From positions 62,001 to 126,000 of the forward strand of contig JADZAP010000021.1 in NCBI GenBank assembly GCA_020852705.1: 64,000 bases of DNA. Reading direction: 5' to 3'. The translations under genes and the position numbers were made by a program. The notes beneath the pieces are model-generated. The model made no database searches, was not told the DNA's origin, and was given only the letters and a program-made list of their open reading frames with translations. Positions within the stretch are counted from its first letter, which is position 1. Every line of letters starts with the position of its first letter. Origin of the DNA: Ignavibacteria bacterium (GTDB taxonomy: Bacteria; Bacteroidota; Ignavibacteria; Tepidaquicellales; OLB5). Below are positions 19,303 through 27,967 of this stretch, one piece after another.

Positions 19303-20334
19303 ATGATCTGGTTTGATCTGGATAACTCGCCGCATGTTCCCCTATTTGCACCGGTTTTAAAATACCTGCAAAGCAAAGGAATTAATTGTACCGTTACCGC
19401 CAGAAATTTTGCGCAAACACTTCAGCTTTTGCAATTGCGGAAAATTCCGCACAAGGCTATTGGCGAACATGCAGGAAAAAATAAAATTAAAAAAGTTTTA
19501 AATCTATTTGCAAGATCAAAACAACTTAAAGAATATATCAAATCAGAAAAAAGAACACTCCCTAAGATAGCCGTAAGCCATGGTTCTAGAACTCAGCTCA
19601 TTGCAGCAAAATCACTCGGAATAAAATCTCTTTTGATGATGGATTATGAATATACAGAAACTAAGATTTTTAACCGTTATTCAGATATTATATTAGCTCC
19701 GGTATTTATTCCCTCTGAAAGATTAAAAGCCGGCGGAATTAACCCAAAGAACGTAATACGATATAACGGATTTAAAGAGGAACTGTATTTAAATTCGTTT
19801 AAACCTGATGAAAATTTCAGAAAAGAAATTAATGTTGGTGAAAGCGAAATTTTAGCAGTAGTTAGACCGCCGGGGATGCTTGGGAATTATCACGATAAGA
19901 AAAGTGAAGACTTGCTTTTATATGCATTGAAACACTTGAACAGTATAAATAACTGTAAAATTATTATTACAAGCCGTTCAAATGCTGATAGAAATTTTAT
20001 TACATCAAATGTAAATTTAAAAAATATCAACTTTCTTGAAAAAGTTGTTGACGGCTTACAGCTGGTATATGCAGCGGATATTGTAATTAGCGGCGGGGGG
20101 ACAATGAATCGAGAATCAGCTCTGCTGGGCACCGAAACCTACAGCATATTTACCGGTAAAAAACCGTACCTGGATGAATACCTTCAGGGCTTAGGGAGAA
20201 TGAAATTTATAAATTCAGAAACCGAGATTGAAAAAATTAATCCTCTGCGAAAGCAAAAGAATGAACCATACAATTTTAATAAAAATATTGTTGAAGAAGT
20301 TTCTGAAATTATTATTGATGAGGCAGGTATATAA
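19303..20334 (+). CDS. DUF354 domain protein (GT-B/WecB-like fold)
   Basis: A protein of about 343 residues matching the DUF354 family, whose N-terminal pattern is IWFDLDNSPHVPLFAPVLKYL. It also has PKIAVSHGSRTQLIAAKSLGI and VISGGGTMNRESALLG, which mirrors the TDSGG donor loop of WecB. The ATG at 19303 is preferred; an in-frame TTG lies six bases earlier. The family is thought to have a GT-B fold related to 2-epimerases and glycosyltransferases, but no activity is established. Its position directly after wecB suggests that it uses or alters the same nucleotide sugar. Confidence 0.82.
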   Translation: MIWFDLDNSPHVPLFAPVLKYLQSKGINCTVTARNFAQTLQLLQLRKIPHKAIGEHAGKNKIKKVLNLFARSKQLKEYIKSEKRTLPKIAVSHGSRTQLIAAKSLGIKSLLMMDYEYTETKIFNRYSDIILAPVFIPSERLKAGGINPKNVIRYNGFKEELYLNSFKPDENFRKEINVGESEILAVVRPPGMLGNYHDKKSEDLLLYALKHLNSINNCKIIITSRSNADRNFITSNVNLKNINFLEKVVDGLQLVYAADIVISGGGTMNRESALLGTETYSIFTGKKPYLDEYLQGLGRMKFINSETEIEKINPLRKQKNEPYNFNKNIVEEVSEIIIDEAGI

Positions 20335-20343
20335 AGTTGAAAA

Positions 20344-21027
20344 ATGTTATTTTATTACATGGAGCAGTTGGCTCAAAAAGATCAATTTAATGAATTAATT
20401 CCATTACTTAGGAATAAATACAGAGTGTTTACATTCAATTTTTCAGGCCACGGAGGTAATGAAATTCCCCGTGAAACTTTTTCAATAAAAATGTTTGCTG
20501 GCGAGCTATCATCATTTATAAAGAAAAACAATTTAGCTCCGGCAAATATTTTTGGCTACAGTATGGGCGGATATGCAGCTTTATTTGCTTCGGAAAGAAA
20601 ACCGGAATTGTTTGGGAAAATATTCACTCTTGCAGTAAAATTTGACCGGACTCTGGAAATTGCAGATAAAGAAATAAAAATGCTTGACACGGAAACAATA
20701 TCTGCTAAAGTTCCTGAATTTGCCAAAGAGCTTGTAAAACAGCATGGTACAGATAAATGGGAATTGGTACTTGCTAAAACATCCGAGTTGATGATTTCAC
20801 TTGGTAATGATAACCTGCTGAAAAATGGAATGCTTAGTAACATTCAAAACGAAGTTTTGGTAAGTGTGGGAGATAGAGATAAAATGGTTTCACTTGAAGA
20901 AACAATTTTTGCTTATAGGACATTACATAATTCAAAACTGCTTATTTTTCCCAATACTTATCATGCATTGGGAAAGGTTAATATTGACAGGTTAATTTAT
21001 GAAATGGAATCTTTTTATGGTATATAA
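20344..21027 (+). CDS. Alpha/beta hydrolase, apparently frameshifted near its start
   Basis: The 227-codon frame starting at 20344 encodes most of an alpha/beta hydrolase: FNFSGHGGNE, the nucleophile elbow FGYSMGGYAAL with its Ser, a late VSVGDRDKMV with the acid Asp, and NTYHALGKV with the His. The normal beginning is missing from this frame. Reading one frame over from TTG 20337 gives LKNVILLHGAVGSK, the expected first strand and HG oxyanion motif. It would join exactly onto DQFNELIPLL if one A were removed from the A5 run at 20375-20379. The gene is therefore either broken, mis-sequenced by one base, or expressed by frameshifting. Substrate unknown. Confidence 0.75.
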   Translation: MLFYYMEQLAQKDQFNELIPLLRNKYRVFTFNFSGHGGNEIPRETFSIKMFAGELSSFIKKNNLAPANIFGYSMGGYAALFASERKPELFGKIFTLAVKFDRTLEIADKEIKMLDTETISAKVPEFAKELVKQHGTDKWELVLAKTSELMISLGNDNLLKNGMLSNIQNEVLVSVGDRDKMVSLEETIFAYRTLHNSKLLIFPNTYHALGKVNIDRLIYEMESFYGI

Positions 21028-21113
21028 AAAAACTAATAAATGTTCCCTTATGATAATTTTAAATATTAATTAATTTGTATGAATTATCCTGAACGTAAAT
21101 AGTGCTTTAAAAT

Positions 21114-21150
21114 AATAATTTAATTTTTAGTAAATTTAAATTATTTTTTT
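21114..21150. terminator. Possible AT-rich terminator between convergent genes
   Basis: AATAATTTAA at 21114-21123 is the exact reverse complement of TTAAATTATT at 21136-21145, and the second arm runs into more T residues. It lies between the ends of the plus-strand and minus-strand polysaccharide blocks. Being made only of A and T it may be fortuitous. Confidence 0.35.
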
Positions 21151-21190
21151 ACTGTTTAACAAGCTGTACATACTCGCATTTATCTTATTA

Positions 21191-22807
21191 TTATTCTGAA
21201 TTTTCAGCAGGTTCATAAGATAGCACAATCCATTTATCGGTTTCTGAGATATAATTAATACCGTTTCTAACGTAAGAACGTTTAGCAGTAAGTTCACTGA
21301 ATATACTGTGCATAATTGTATTGGGATCTTTTTTATAAATTATCAGCCCTTTCGGGTTTCTTTTCATAAATAATCGAATCTCGTTTGTTAATTCATCTTT
21401 TTCTGATGGCACATTATATCCGCTGATTAAAACTTTATCGGGAGGCGCTAACTTTGTTCTGAAGGGAACTGTTAGGATACTGGAATCACTGCCTTCTTCA
21501 TCAAAAATCAATGCTGGATAGCTGGTTATATATTTATCAATAATGTTAAGAAGCTGCCGTACATCTGTGGGGTCTTCTGATGTTGCTATAAACTGTATAA
21601 CTTTAGGAAAAAACCTGCTATAAGCTGAGGGGACAAAATCTTTAATATACGACAGAGGAATTGCGCTAATGATGATTAAAGATGCCAGCGAATATTTTAG
21701 AATGCCTGATTTGAATTTTGAAATAAATTCATCAAGACCAATTGCTGTAAAAACAGAAGCTATAAAAAAAGTAAGATAAAAATAACGAGTGGTTAAATAA
21801 AGTGCCGAAATAGAACTATATAGTCCATTTATCAAAGCAGGGAGCAAGAAAGGGACTAAAATTATTGCAAAAACTAATAAAGAGTTTCTTTTATAAGCTG
21901 CATAAATTCCTTTGACCAAAAACCAGAACAATATAACAGTAGTTCCGATAAAGATAAAATAAAAAGGAGAAATAAATCCGGTTAATCTTGTTTTCAGATT
22001 CCATCCTTCAATATTTCCTCCGACCATAAAATCATACTCCCTGACTGCAGTAAAGGTTTTAAAAAATGACCCGTACATATTAAAGCTTATGTACATCCAA
22101 AATACCTGGAAAAGCAGCGAGATGATAACAAAATAATATGAACCCTTTTTTCTTGAATTGATTGCAATTAGGCAAAATGCAAGCAGAATAAACAAACCCT
22201 CAGGTCTGAATAACAAACTGATGAAAGAAAAAACTCCGGATATTATGAAATATTTAAAACTTTCACTTTCGTTTTCTGAAACAACCGCCTTTATGAAGTA
22301 ATAAATCATTACACAGATAGCAGCAAGATACAGCTGCTGCGGAATTGGCATAAAATTTAACCTGAAAATAACAGGATTTAATGTAAATATAATAAATGCC
22401 AATAATGCAGTTCTGTAGCCGCCAAAGAGCAAAGTTATTTTAAAAATATAAATTCCTGCAATCGTCATGGCGATAATCATTGTAACTATAGGAGTATAAT
22501 ATATCTCATGAGTTATCATAATTAAAGGACCGATAACATAAAACCAACCGGGATTACCCGAGAGCGGCTCAACAAAAAATGGTTTTATAGCCCACCAGTA
22601 TGCATTCCATGTCCTGGTAGCACCTTCACCATGATCTATCATGTTAAAGTTAATTATTAACAACTTAATAATAATAGTTGTAAGTACGATGAATAAAAAA
22701 GAAATCAGCTGGATAGGGCTGAGTTTTTTGTTATTCAGAGTAATATTATGTAAGTTAAACAGCCGGGGGAACAAAAATGGTTTTTTAACTATAGGAGTAT
22801 CTCTCAT
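21191..22807 (-). CDS. GT39-like polytopic membrane glycosyltransferase
   Basis: A 538-residue integral membrane protein with about eleven hydrophobic helices and a hydrophilic C-terminal domain of about 130 residues. The first external loop contains MIDHGEGATRTWNAYWW and EPLSGNPGWFYVIGPLI, in the place where GT-C enzymes keep their acidic catalytic motif. LNFMPIPQQLYLAAICVM resembles the P-x-x-x-L helices of this superfamily. It would move a sugar from a polyprenyl-phosphate donor on the periplasmic side. It is the last gene of the minus-strand block. Specific family membership is judged from topology and weak motifs. Confidence 0.7.
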   Translation of the reverse strand: MRDTPIVKKPFLFPRLFNLHNITLNNKKLSPIQLISFLFIVLTTIIIKLLIINFNMIDHGEGATRTWNAYWWAIKPFFVEPLSGNPGWFYVIGPLIMITHEIYYTPIVTMIIAMTIAGIYIFKITLLFGGYRTALLAFIIFTLNPVIFRLNFMPIPQQLYLAAICVMIYYFIKAVVSENESESFKYFIISGVFSFISLLFRPEGLFILLAFCLIAINSRKKGSYYFVIISLLFQVFWMYISFNMYGSFFKTFTAVREYDFMVGGNIEGWNLKTRLTGFISPFYFIFIGTTVILFWFLVKGIYAAYKRNSLLVFAIILVPFLLPALINGLYSSISALYLTTRYFYLTFFIASVFTAIGLDEFISKFKSGILKYSLASLIIISAIPLSYIKDFVPSAYSRFFPKVIQFIATSEDPTDVRQLLNIIDKYITSYPALIFDEEGSDSSILTVPFRTKLAPPDKVLISGYNVPSEKDELTNEIRLFMKRNPKGLIIYKKDPNTIMHSIFSELTAKRSYVRNGINYISETDKWIVLSYEPAENSE

Positions 22808-22839
22808 GAAATTCAGCTGCTGTTAAATAATTAATGTAT

Positions 22840-23790
22840 TTAGTTTTTTGTATTAATTAAGAAATCCGGAATGCCTGACTTGCCAACTATACCCGCAAAA
22901 GTGCCCTTTAGGTAATAATAACTCAATTTCATTCCGCTAACTTTTATAAACCAAATTAGCTTAAATGGAAACTTAATTATATCATTTAAAAATGAAGCAA
23001 ATAAATGTTTCCAAAGTTTGAATTTACGAAAATACAAATATTTATTTCTTTGAATAAGGTAATATTCAAAATAATAGCCCGATTTATTTTCTTTAATCCA
23101 TTTATGATTGTGCCAGAGAATAGCATTTTTAACGGCAACCGATTTATAACCTTGCTCACGAATCCTTTTTGCCAGATCAATTTCATCGCCGTAGGCAAAA
23201 TACATTTCTTCCCATAAGCCGGTTTTTTGAAGTACATCGGTTTTTATCATTACAGCTGTGCCCGGAAGCAAATCTACAATTCTTAATTCCGGAATTTCAT
23301 TTTGGGTTAATGCATAATTACATCCTTCAAAGTATTTAGTAATTTTATATGATCTGAAATCAGCAGAAGACCCAAATTCCTGTATCTTACCGGGTTCCTT
23401 AATTCCATTCCAGTAAAAAATTAATGGTGCTGAAGCAGCAATATCATTGCTTGCTTTAAGCGGTTTAATTAATTCTTCAATACAGTGTTTATGCGGAATT
23501 GTATCATTATTCAGAAAGAAAATAAAAGGAATATTTTCTTTTATTGCTGCATTTGCACCAATATTATTGCCTCCTGCAAAACCAGTATTTTTTCCGGAGG
23601 AAATATATTCAATTTCCAGTCCCAAAGTTTTATTTAGCCCCCGGGAAAACTCTGTATCAGAATTATCGGGATTATTATCAACAAAATATATTTTAAAATT
23701 ATAATAACTTTGTTCATATAATGATTTATATAGCAGTTCCAGATTATGTTTCTGCCTGTACATTACAAGTATTAGGGCAATTTCAACCAA
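22840..23790 (-). CDS. Glycosyltransferase family 2 (rhamnosyl-type)
   Basis: A 316-residue GT-A enzyme. It has an initial LILVMYRQKHNLELLYKSL strand, IYFVDNNPDNSDTEF as the nucleotide-binding DN-x-S motif, FLNNDTIP as the metal-binding DxD-like site, and YGDEIDLAKRIREQGYK with the catalytic acidic ED-like pair. The arrangement matches GT2 enzymes often annotated as rhamnosyltransferases. The start overlaps the end of the upstream glycosyltransferase by eight bases on the minus strand. It is cytoplasmic with a C-terminal membrane-associated stretch. Sugar specificity not predictable. Confidence 0.87.
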   Translation of the reverse strand: MVEIALILVMYRQKHNLELLYKSLYEQSYYNFKIYFVDNNPDNSDTEFSRGLNKTLGLEIEYISSGKNTGFAGGNNIGANAAIKENIPFIFFLNNDTIPHKHCIEELIKPLKASNDIAASAPLIFYWNGIKEPGKIQEFGSSADFRSYKITKYFEGCNYALTQNEIPELRIVDLLPGTAVMIKTDVLQKTGLWEEMYFAYGDEIDLAKRIREQGYKSVAVKNAILWHNHKWIKENKSGYYFEYYLIQRNKYLYFRKFKLWKHLFASFLNDIIKFPFKLIWFIKVSGMKLSYYYLKGTFAGIVGKSGIPDFLINTKN

Positions 23791-25072
23791 TTTTACTTTC
23801 TCCGTAAACGCTTTTAATAAGTCCCAGATAGTAGTTTGATACTTTTTCTATAGTATGGTTTTCAATTGCATATTTACGCGCATTAGCACCAAGTAATTTT
23901 GTTTTTTGCTTATCAGTTATAAGCATCTTTAATGCAATTACAACCGATTCTTTATTAAAAGGAACCAGCAAACCGTTACTATTATTTATAAACAACCTTG
24001 TATCGCCTGTATCACTTGCAATAATTGCATTACCGCAAGCCATTGCCTCGAGCACACTTTGGGAGGGATAGTTAGTTCCGCTTTGCAGTGAAACAAAAAT
24101 TGATGTTTGACTGAAAATTTCCGGGGGGTTATTATGAAAAACAAAATTCACATTTCCGCTTAGCCCGTTATTGTTAATAAATTCTTTAATTTGGGTAACT
24201 AATGTGCCTTCACCCAGCAGATGAAATTTAATTAGAGGAAATATTTTAATTATTTCAGAAGCTGCCTCAAGATACAATAACGGATTTTTATCAGGCTCAA
24301 GCCTGCCGGCAAAGGCAATTTCAATATTATCTTTGCTGGCAGTTGGGCATTTTGAGTAGTCAATAAAGGAGCATGGTGCAACAGATGCTTTTCCAAAAGG
24401 AATATTAACACCTATTTTTTTTATACCATCATGAATATAAGGGCTAAGGAAATCTATCATATCAGCATTTTCAAGAATGTAATTAAATGAGAAATACTTT
24501 CTGTACCATAGCTTTTTTTTATCAGGAAGAATATCGCTGAACCAGCTATCCATATCGCTGAAGATGATTTTAACATCAGGGATATTTTTTTCTTTGTAAA
24601 ACACCAAAGGTAGTCCGCCGGCAAAAATTCCGATAAGTACTTTAATATCGTTTTCAATTCTAATTTTTTCAATCTGTTTAAAAATTTGCCTTTGCAGTAT
24701 TTTATTTTTGTTATACCAGTACAGCTTTCTTACAAGAGATGTATTTTTATCCACCTCAATCATATCTGGTACATTATCTTTGAATTCAGAAGGTGAATCA
24801 ATTGAGGATGTTTTAATCATAGTATCAGCACCCGTATTAACTACATGAATATTTTCACCATTTATTTCGGGAAACGCTCTTAAAAGATGCTTTTGCATTA
24901 AAGGATTAATTATATAGTGAAATTTATTGGGGTAAACTGCTGAAAAATATAGAAAAAGATTGGTGAATCTTTTCTCAGCTCCGCCAAAGGCTCCGCTTGG
25001 GAAGATAATAAATGCAGTTTTTGGCAGATTTTTATACAAAAATAAAATTGTGGATTTTATAAAATTCATCAA
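23783..25072 (-). CDS. Glycosyltransferase family 4 protein
   Basis: A 429-residue GT-B glycosyltransferase. The N-terminal FPSGAFGGAEKRFTNLFLYF gives the acceptor-domain G-G-A-E motif. The C-terminal half has IAFAGRLEPDKNPLLYLEAA, FHLLGEGTLVTQI and SVLEAMACGNAIIASDTGDTR with the GT4 E-x7-E donor site. It overlaps the next gene by eight bases and is therefore translated with it. The gene is divergent from the lipoprotein gene at 25214, so the 141-base gap should carry promoters for both. Acts at the cytoplasmic face of the membrane on a glycan intermediate; substrate unknown. Confidence 0.88.
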   Translation of the reverse strand: MMNFIKSTILFLYKNLPKTAFIIFPSGAFGGAEKRFTNLFLYFSAVYPNKFHYIINPLMQKHLLRAFPEINGENIHVVNTGADTMIKTSSIDSPSEFKDNVPDMIEVDKNTSLVRKLYWYNKNKILQRQIFKQIEKIRIENDIKVLIGIFAGGLPLVFYKEKNIPDVKIIFSDMDSWFSDILPDKKKLWYRKYFSFNYILENADMIDFLSPYIHDGIKKIGVNIPFGKASVAPCSFIDYSKCPTASKDNIEIAFAGRLEPDKNPLLYLEAASEIIKIFPLIKFHLLGEGTLVTQIKEFINNNGLSGNVNFVFHNNPPEIFSQTSIFVSLQSGTNYPSQSVLEAMACGNAIIASDTGDTRLFINNSNGLLVPFNKESVVIALKMLITDKQKTKLLGANARKYAIENHTIEKVSNYYLGLIKSVYGESKIG

Positions 25073-25213
25073 ATATACTCACCAATGTTTTAATTTACAG
25101 TAAAAAAGTAACAGGGGAATTAATTATCTTAAAATAGACTTTTTTGGGTATTATTAAAGACTTGCAGATAAATTCTATGGTTAATACATTTATAAAAACT
25201 TATTTAAATTTTA

Positions 25214-26200
25214 ATGAGAAAGACTAGTTATATAATTCCAGTTTTATTCATTTTTTTCTGCAGCATGTTATATTTCGGCTGTGATGATTCGGGAACTTTA
25301 CCCGAAGAACTTACTGCCGGACAGGTAATTTTACATCAAAAGATTAAACTTCTTCCGCTTGACCCGGTTCTTGATGGTTACTATAATTTATTTCTTGTAT
25401 TAACAGATTCTATAGGCACCCCGAGAACAGTTCATTTAGGGAGATTTAATGTAACAACAGCCGGTGAGATTATTGACGAAAGCGGAAACCCCAAGACACT
25501 TTCAGTTCCCGCCAATGACACAATTGATCTTGGAAGATCGCTTTATTCAATTATCAGCATAGATCCTTCACCTGTAATATTTCCTGGACCAACAAGAATT
25601 TTAGCAGGTCCGGTATCAATTTACAGGGATTCTGTAACTGCAGTTATGTTAATGAATGATACTCTAGCAGTAGGTAGCTCAATAAATTCATTACTTAGTT
25701 CCAATAGCGTATTATATCATATTAATACCCCAACAGGACTTTCAGGTGATTGCAGCAAGGGGATTTGGTTTTGCCAACCAGGCGGGGTTTCTTCATGGAA
25801 TCCAGGAAGTGCATTGACCCTAAACAGGGGATGGATTTATCAAGGATTTGTTAGGAATAAAACAACTGGTCAAGTATATTCAACCGGAAGATTTTATGAC
25901 CCCGAAATGTCGGATATGGATGGCGCAGGTTCTTGTGCAGATACATTTGGGGTTGCATATTCAAAACCAGGACAGGATTGGGCAAAAGCAAACTGCAGTT
26001 CGATTACAAAAATTGATGACGGCAACCACGAAGCATTTGTTACCTTGCAGCCCGAAGGTAGATCTGAAACATTAGCTCCGTTTGTTTTAAAGATATATTA
26101 TCAAAATAATATAATAACTGATTTAGGATGTAACAGAGTGGATAATTTATTTACGCAAAGGCAAAATATACCGGATGTAACATTAAGGATAACAAGATAG
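25214..26200 (+). CDS. Putative lipoprotein of unknown function
   Basis: A 328-residue exported protein. The first 23 residues form a lipoprotein signal peptide: positively charged RK, a hydrophobic core, and YFGC with Cys23 as the probable lipidated residue. The mature part is rich in beta-strand patterns (FLVLTDSIGTPRTVHLGRF, IDLGRSLYSIISIDP) and contains several cysteines and a final DVTLRITR. No named domain was recognised. It is the only plus-strand gene within the minus-strand polysaccharide block and has its own terminator, so it is a separate transcription unit. A surface or periplasmic role is likely. Confidence 0.7.
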   Translation: MRKTSYIIPVLFIFFCSMLYFGCDDSGTLPEELTAGQVILHQKIKLLPLDPVLDGYYNLFLVLTDSIGTPRTVHLGRFNVTTAGEIIDESGNPKTLSVPANDTIDLGRSLYSIISIDPSPVIFPGPTRILAGPVSIYRDSVTAVMLMNDTLAVGSSINSLLSSNSVLYHINTPTGLSGDCSKGIWFCQPGGVSSWNPGSALTLNRGWIYQGFVRNKTTGQVYSTGRFYDPEMSDMDGAGSCADTFGVAYSKPGQDWAKANCSSITKIDDGNHEAFVTLQPEGRSETLAPFVLKIYYQNNIITDLGCNRVDNLFTQRQNIPDVTLRITR

Positions 26201-26208
26201 TAATTTAA

Positions 26209-26240
26209 CAAAAAGCCGTTTTTTTATAAACGGCTTTTTT
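26209..26240 (+). terminator. Rho-independent terminator after the lipoprotein gene
   Basis: AAAAAGCCGTTT pairs with AAACGGCTTTTT around a short T/A loop, and the right arm ends in six T residues. Because the left arm starts with an A run, the hairpin could also stop transcription coming from the minus strand, where the GT2 gene ends 42 bases away. Confidence 0.88.
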
Positions 26241-26281
26241 GATGATAAATTCTAATTATGAGTAATTAATTCAACTAAATT

Positions 26282-27238
26282 TTATTCATAAATATTTTCA
26301 ATAACATAAGCCTGCCTTCGTCTTACTTCGTCCAGGGTTCGCCACAGATATTCACCAATAATACCAAGCATAAGCATTTGAAAACCGGATAACAGCAGAA
26401 CAATAATCATAAGAGGTGCCCAGCCTTGAAACGGGACATTACCTGTAAATTTAGCTATTACAATAAAAATTGCATATAAAAAGCCAGAAAGCGAAATAAT
26501 TATACCAAGTATTGAAATTATTCTTATAGGCAAAAAACTGTAACCCAAAACACCATCAATAAGATATTTCATCTTTTTGGAAAAAGTCCATTTGGACTCT
26601 CCCAGTTCTCTTTTTTGCCTGGTGTAAGGAATATATTTAACTCTGTATCCAGTCCATAAAATTTGTCCCTGCCAGAAAGCATTAGCTTCCATATTATTCA
26701 GAAGCAGGTTTTTTACTTTGGCATCAATGAGCAAAAAATCAAAACCGCCGGAAGGCATATCACTGAAACTTAGTTTTCGCATAGCCGCATAAAACAATTT
26801 TGATGTTGTTCTTCTTGCAAAAGTTTCTTCTCGGTCAGACCTTGTGCAAATAACAATAGGATAATTTTCTTCGTAAAAATATTTGAACATATCATTAATA
26901 AGTTCGGGGTTATCCTGAAGATCTGCAGAAATATTAACAATGCACTTACCTTTAGCCTTTGAATAACCGGCATATATTGCATTTACCTGTCCAAAATTAC
27001 GAGTAAGTTTTATAATTTTTATTAGGTCGTTATGATTTTCTTTAAGTTTAATAAGTTTTTCCATTGAATTATCATACGACCCATCATCAACAAAAATTAC
27101 TTCAAAGGTCATACCTGGATTTTGTTTTATTACAACCTCATATATTTTGTTAAAAGTTGGCTCAACATTCAGCTCATTACAGTAAACAGGTATGACAATT
27201 GAGCAGTTTATTTCCGGTTTGCTATACTGTAATTCCAT
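26282..27238 (-). CDS. Glycosyltransferase family 2, DPM1/GtrB-like
   Basis: A 318-residue GT2 enzyme of the dolichyl-phosphate-mannose-synthase/GtrB type. The core has VIPVYCNELNVEPTFNKIYE, FVDDGSYDNSMEKL, INISADLQDNPELI with the DxD-like motif, and GGFDFLLIDAKV. Two strong transmembrane helices near residues 230-290 place the C-terminus in the membrane, as in GtrB/ArnC. Such enzymes link a sugar to undecaprenyl phosphate, making the donors used by GT39-like enzymes. That fits the three GT-C-type proteins encoded in this region. Downstream of the PglD-like gene on the same strand, 21 bases apart. Confidence 0.9.
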   Translation of the reverse strand: MELQYSKPEINCSIVIPVYCNELNVEPTFNKIYEVVIKQNPGMTFEVIFVDDGSYDNSMEKLIKLKENHNDLIKIIKLTRNFGQVNAIYAGYSKAKGKCIVNISADLQDNPELINDMFKYFYEENYPIVICTRSDREETFARRTTSKLFYAAMRKLSFSDMPSGGFDFLLIDAKVKNLLLNNMEANAFWQGQILWTGYRVKYIPYTRQKRELGESKWTFSKKMKYLIDGVLGYSFLPIRIISILGIIISLSGFLYAIFIVIAKFTGNVPFQGWAPLMIIVLLLSGFQMLMLGIIGEYLWRTLDEVRRRQAYVIENIYE

Positions 27239-27259
27239 AATATTTTAAATTTTTGGAGG

Positions 27260-27967
27260 TCAATTATTCTTTTTAGTTTCAATAACTTTTGCAGGCATAC
27301 CAACAGCAACCGAGTAAGGCGGAATATCATTTGTAACTACAGCACCAGCTCCAATAACAGACCATTTTCCAATATGGATACGCGGAAGCACTATTGCTCC
27401 GGTTCCGATATTTACGCCTTCTTCAAGATGAGCTCCTCCGGTTATGTGTACGCCGGGAGATAAATTGCAAAAATCTTCAATGATAACATCATGTGCAATT
27501 GAGCAGTGATGATAAATATTTACCTGTCTGCCAATTACACAGTTAACAGTTATGGTACTTAATGAAAATATTATAGTCCCATCACCAAAAGTATTGTCAA
27601 AGCCAGTTTCTGCAGAACGGTGAATAACAGGACCAGGTAATTTACATTTAGAAGCTAACAATCTTTCAGTAAATTTTTTTTTGCTCTCCGTAGAACCAAT
27701 AGCAGGTAAAATATAGTCAAATTCTATATTTTTTAAGTTCAAAATGTGATCAAGACTACCAAGAATTTTAAATCCACTTGTAATTTTACCATTATTTTCA
27801 GGAAGTACAGGTGTGCCAATTTTGTTAATATCATCATCCAGAAAACCAACAACTGAATATTTACCAAACTCCTCTTTATTTTCACTTATAGCCCAAAATG
27901 TTTCACGGGCAAATGCACCGGCTCCCATTAATATTATTCTGCCTGTGTTTTTATTTTTCGTAAACAT
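27260..27967 (-). CDS. PglD/NeuD-like sugar O- or N-acyltransferase
   Basis: A 235-residue protein with an N-terminal Rossmann-like PglD domain (RIILMGAGAFARETFWAI, then VGFLDDDINKIG) and a C-terminal left-handed beta-helix of hexapeptide repeats. The helix includes the conserved His region IYHHCSIAHDVIIEDF, HITGGAHLEEGVNIGTGAIV and VGMPAKVI. PglD and NeuD acetylate UDP-amino sugars or sialic acids. The gene overlaps the stop/start of the DegT aminotransferase by one base, the classic pairing in UDP-diacetamido-sugar synthesis (PglE-PglD). The matching 4,6-dehydratase (PglF) is not in the window. Confidence 0.88.
   Translation of the reverse strand: MFTKNKNTGRIILMGAGAFARETFWAISENKEEFGKYSVVGFLDDDINKIGTPVLPENNGKITSGFKILGSLDHILNLKNIEFDYILPAIGSTESKKKFTERLLASKCKLPGPVIHRSAETGFDNTFGDGTIIFSLSTITVNCVIGRQVNIYHHCSIAHDVIIEDFCNLSPGVHITGGAHLEEGVNIGTGAIVLPRIHIGKWSVIGAGAVVTNDIPPYSVAVGMPAKVIETKKNN

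Noticed and set aside
20095..20100. Six-G run in the DUF354 gene as a phase-variation site
   Set aside because: Too short to be notable beside the nine-G tract, and it encodes the conserved GGG of the donor loop.
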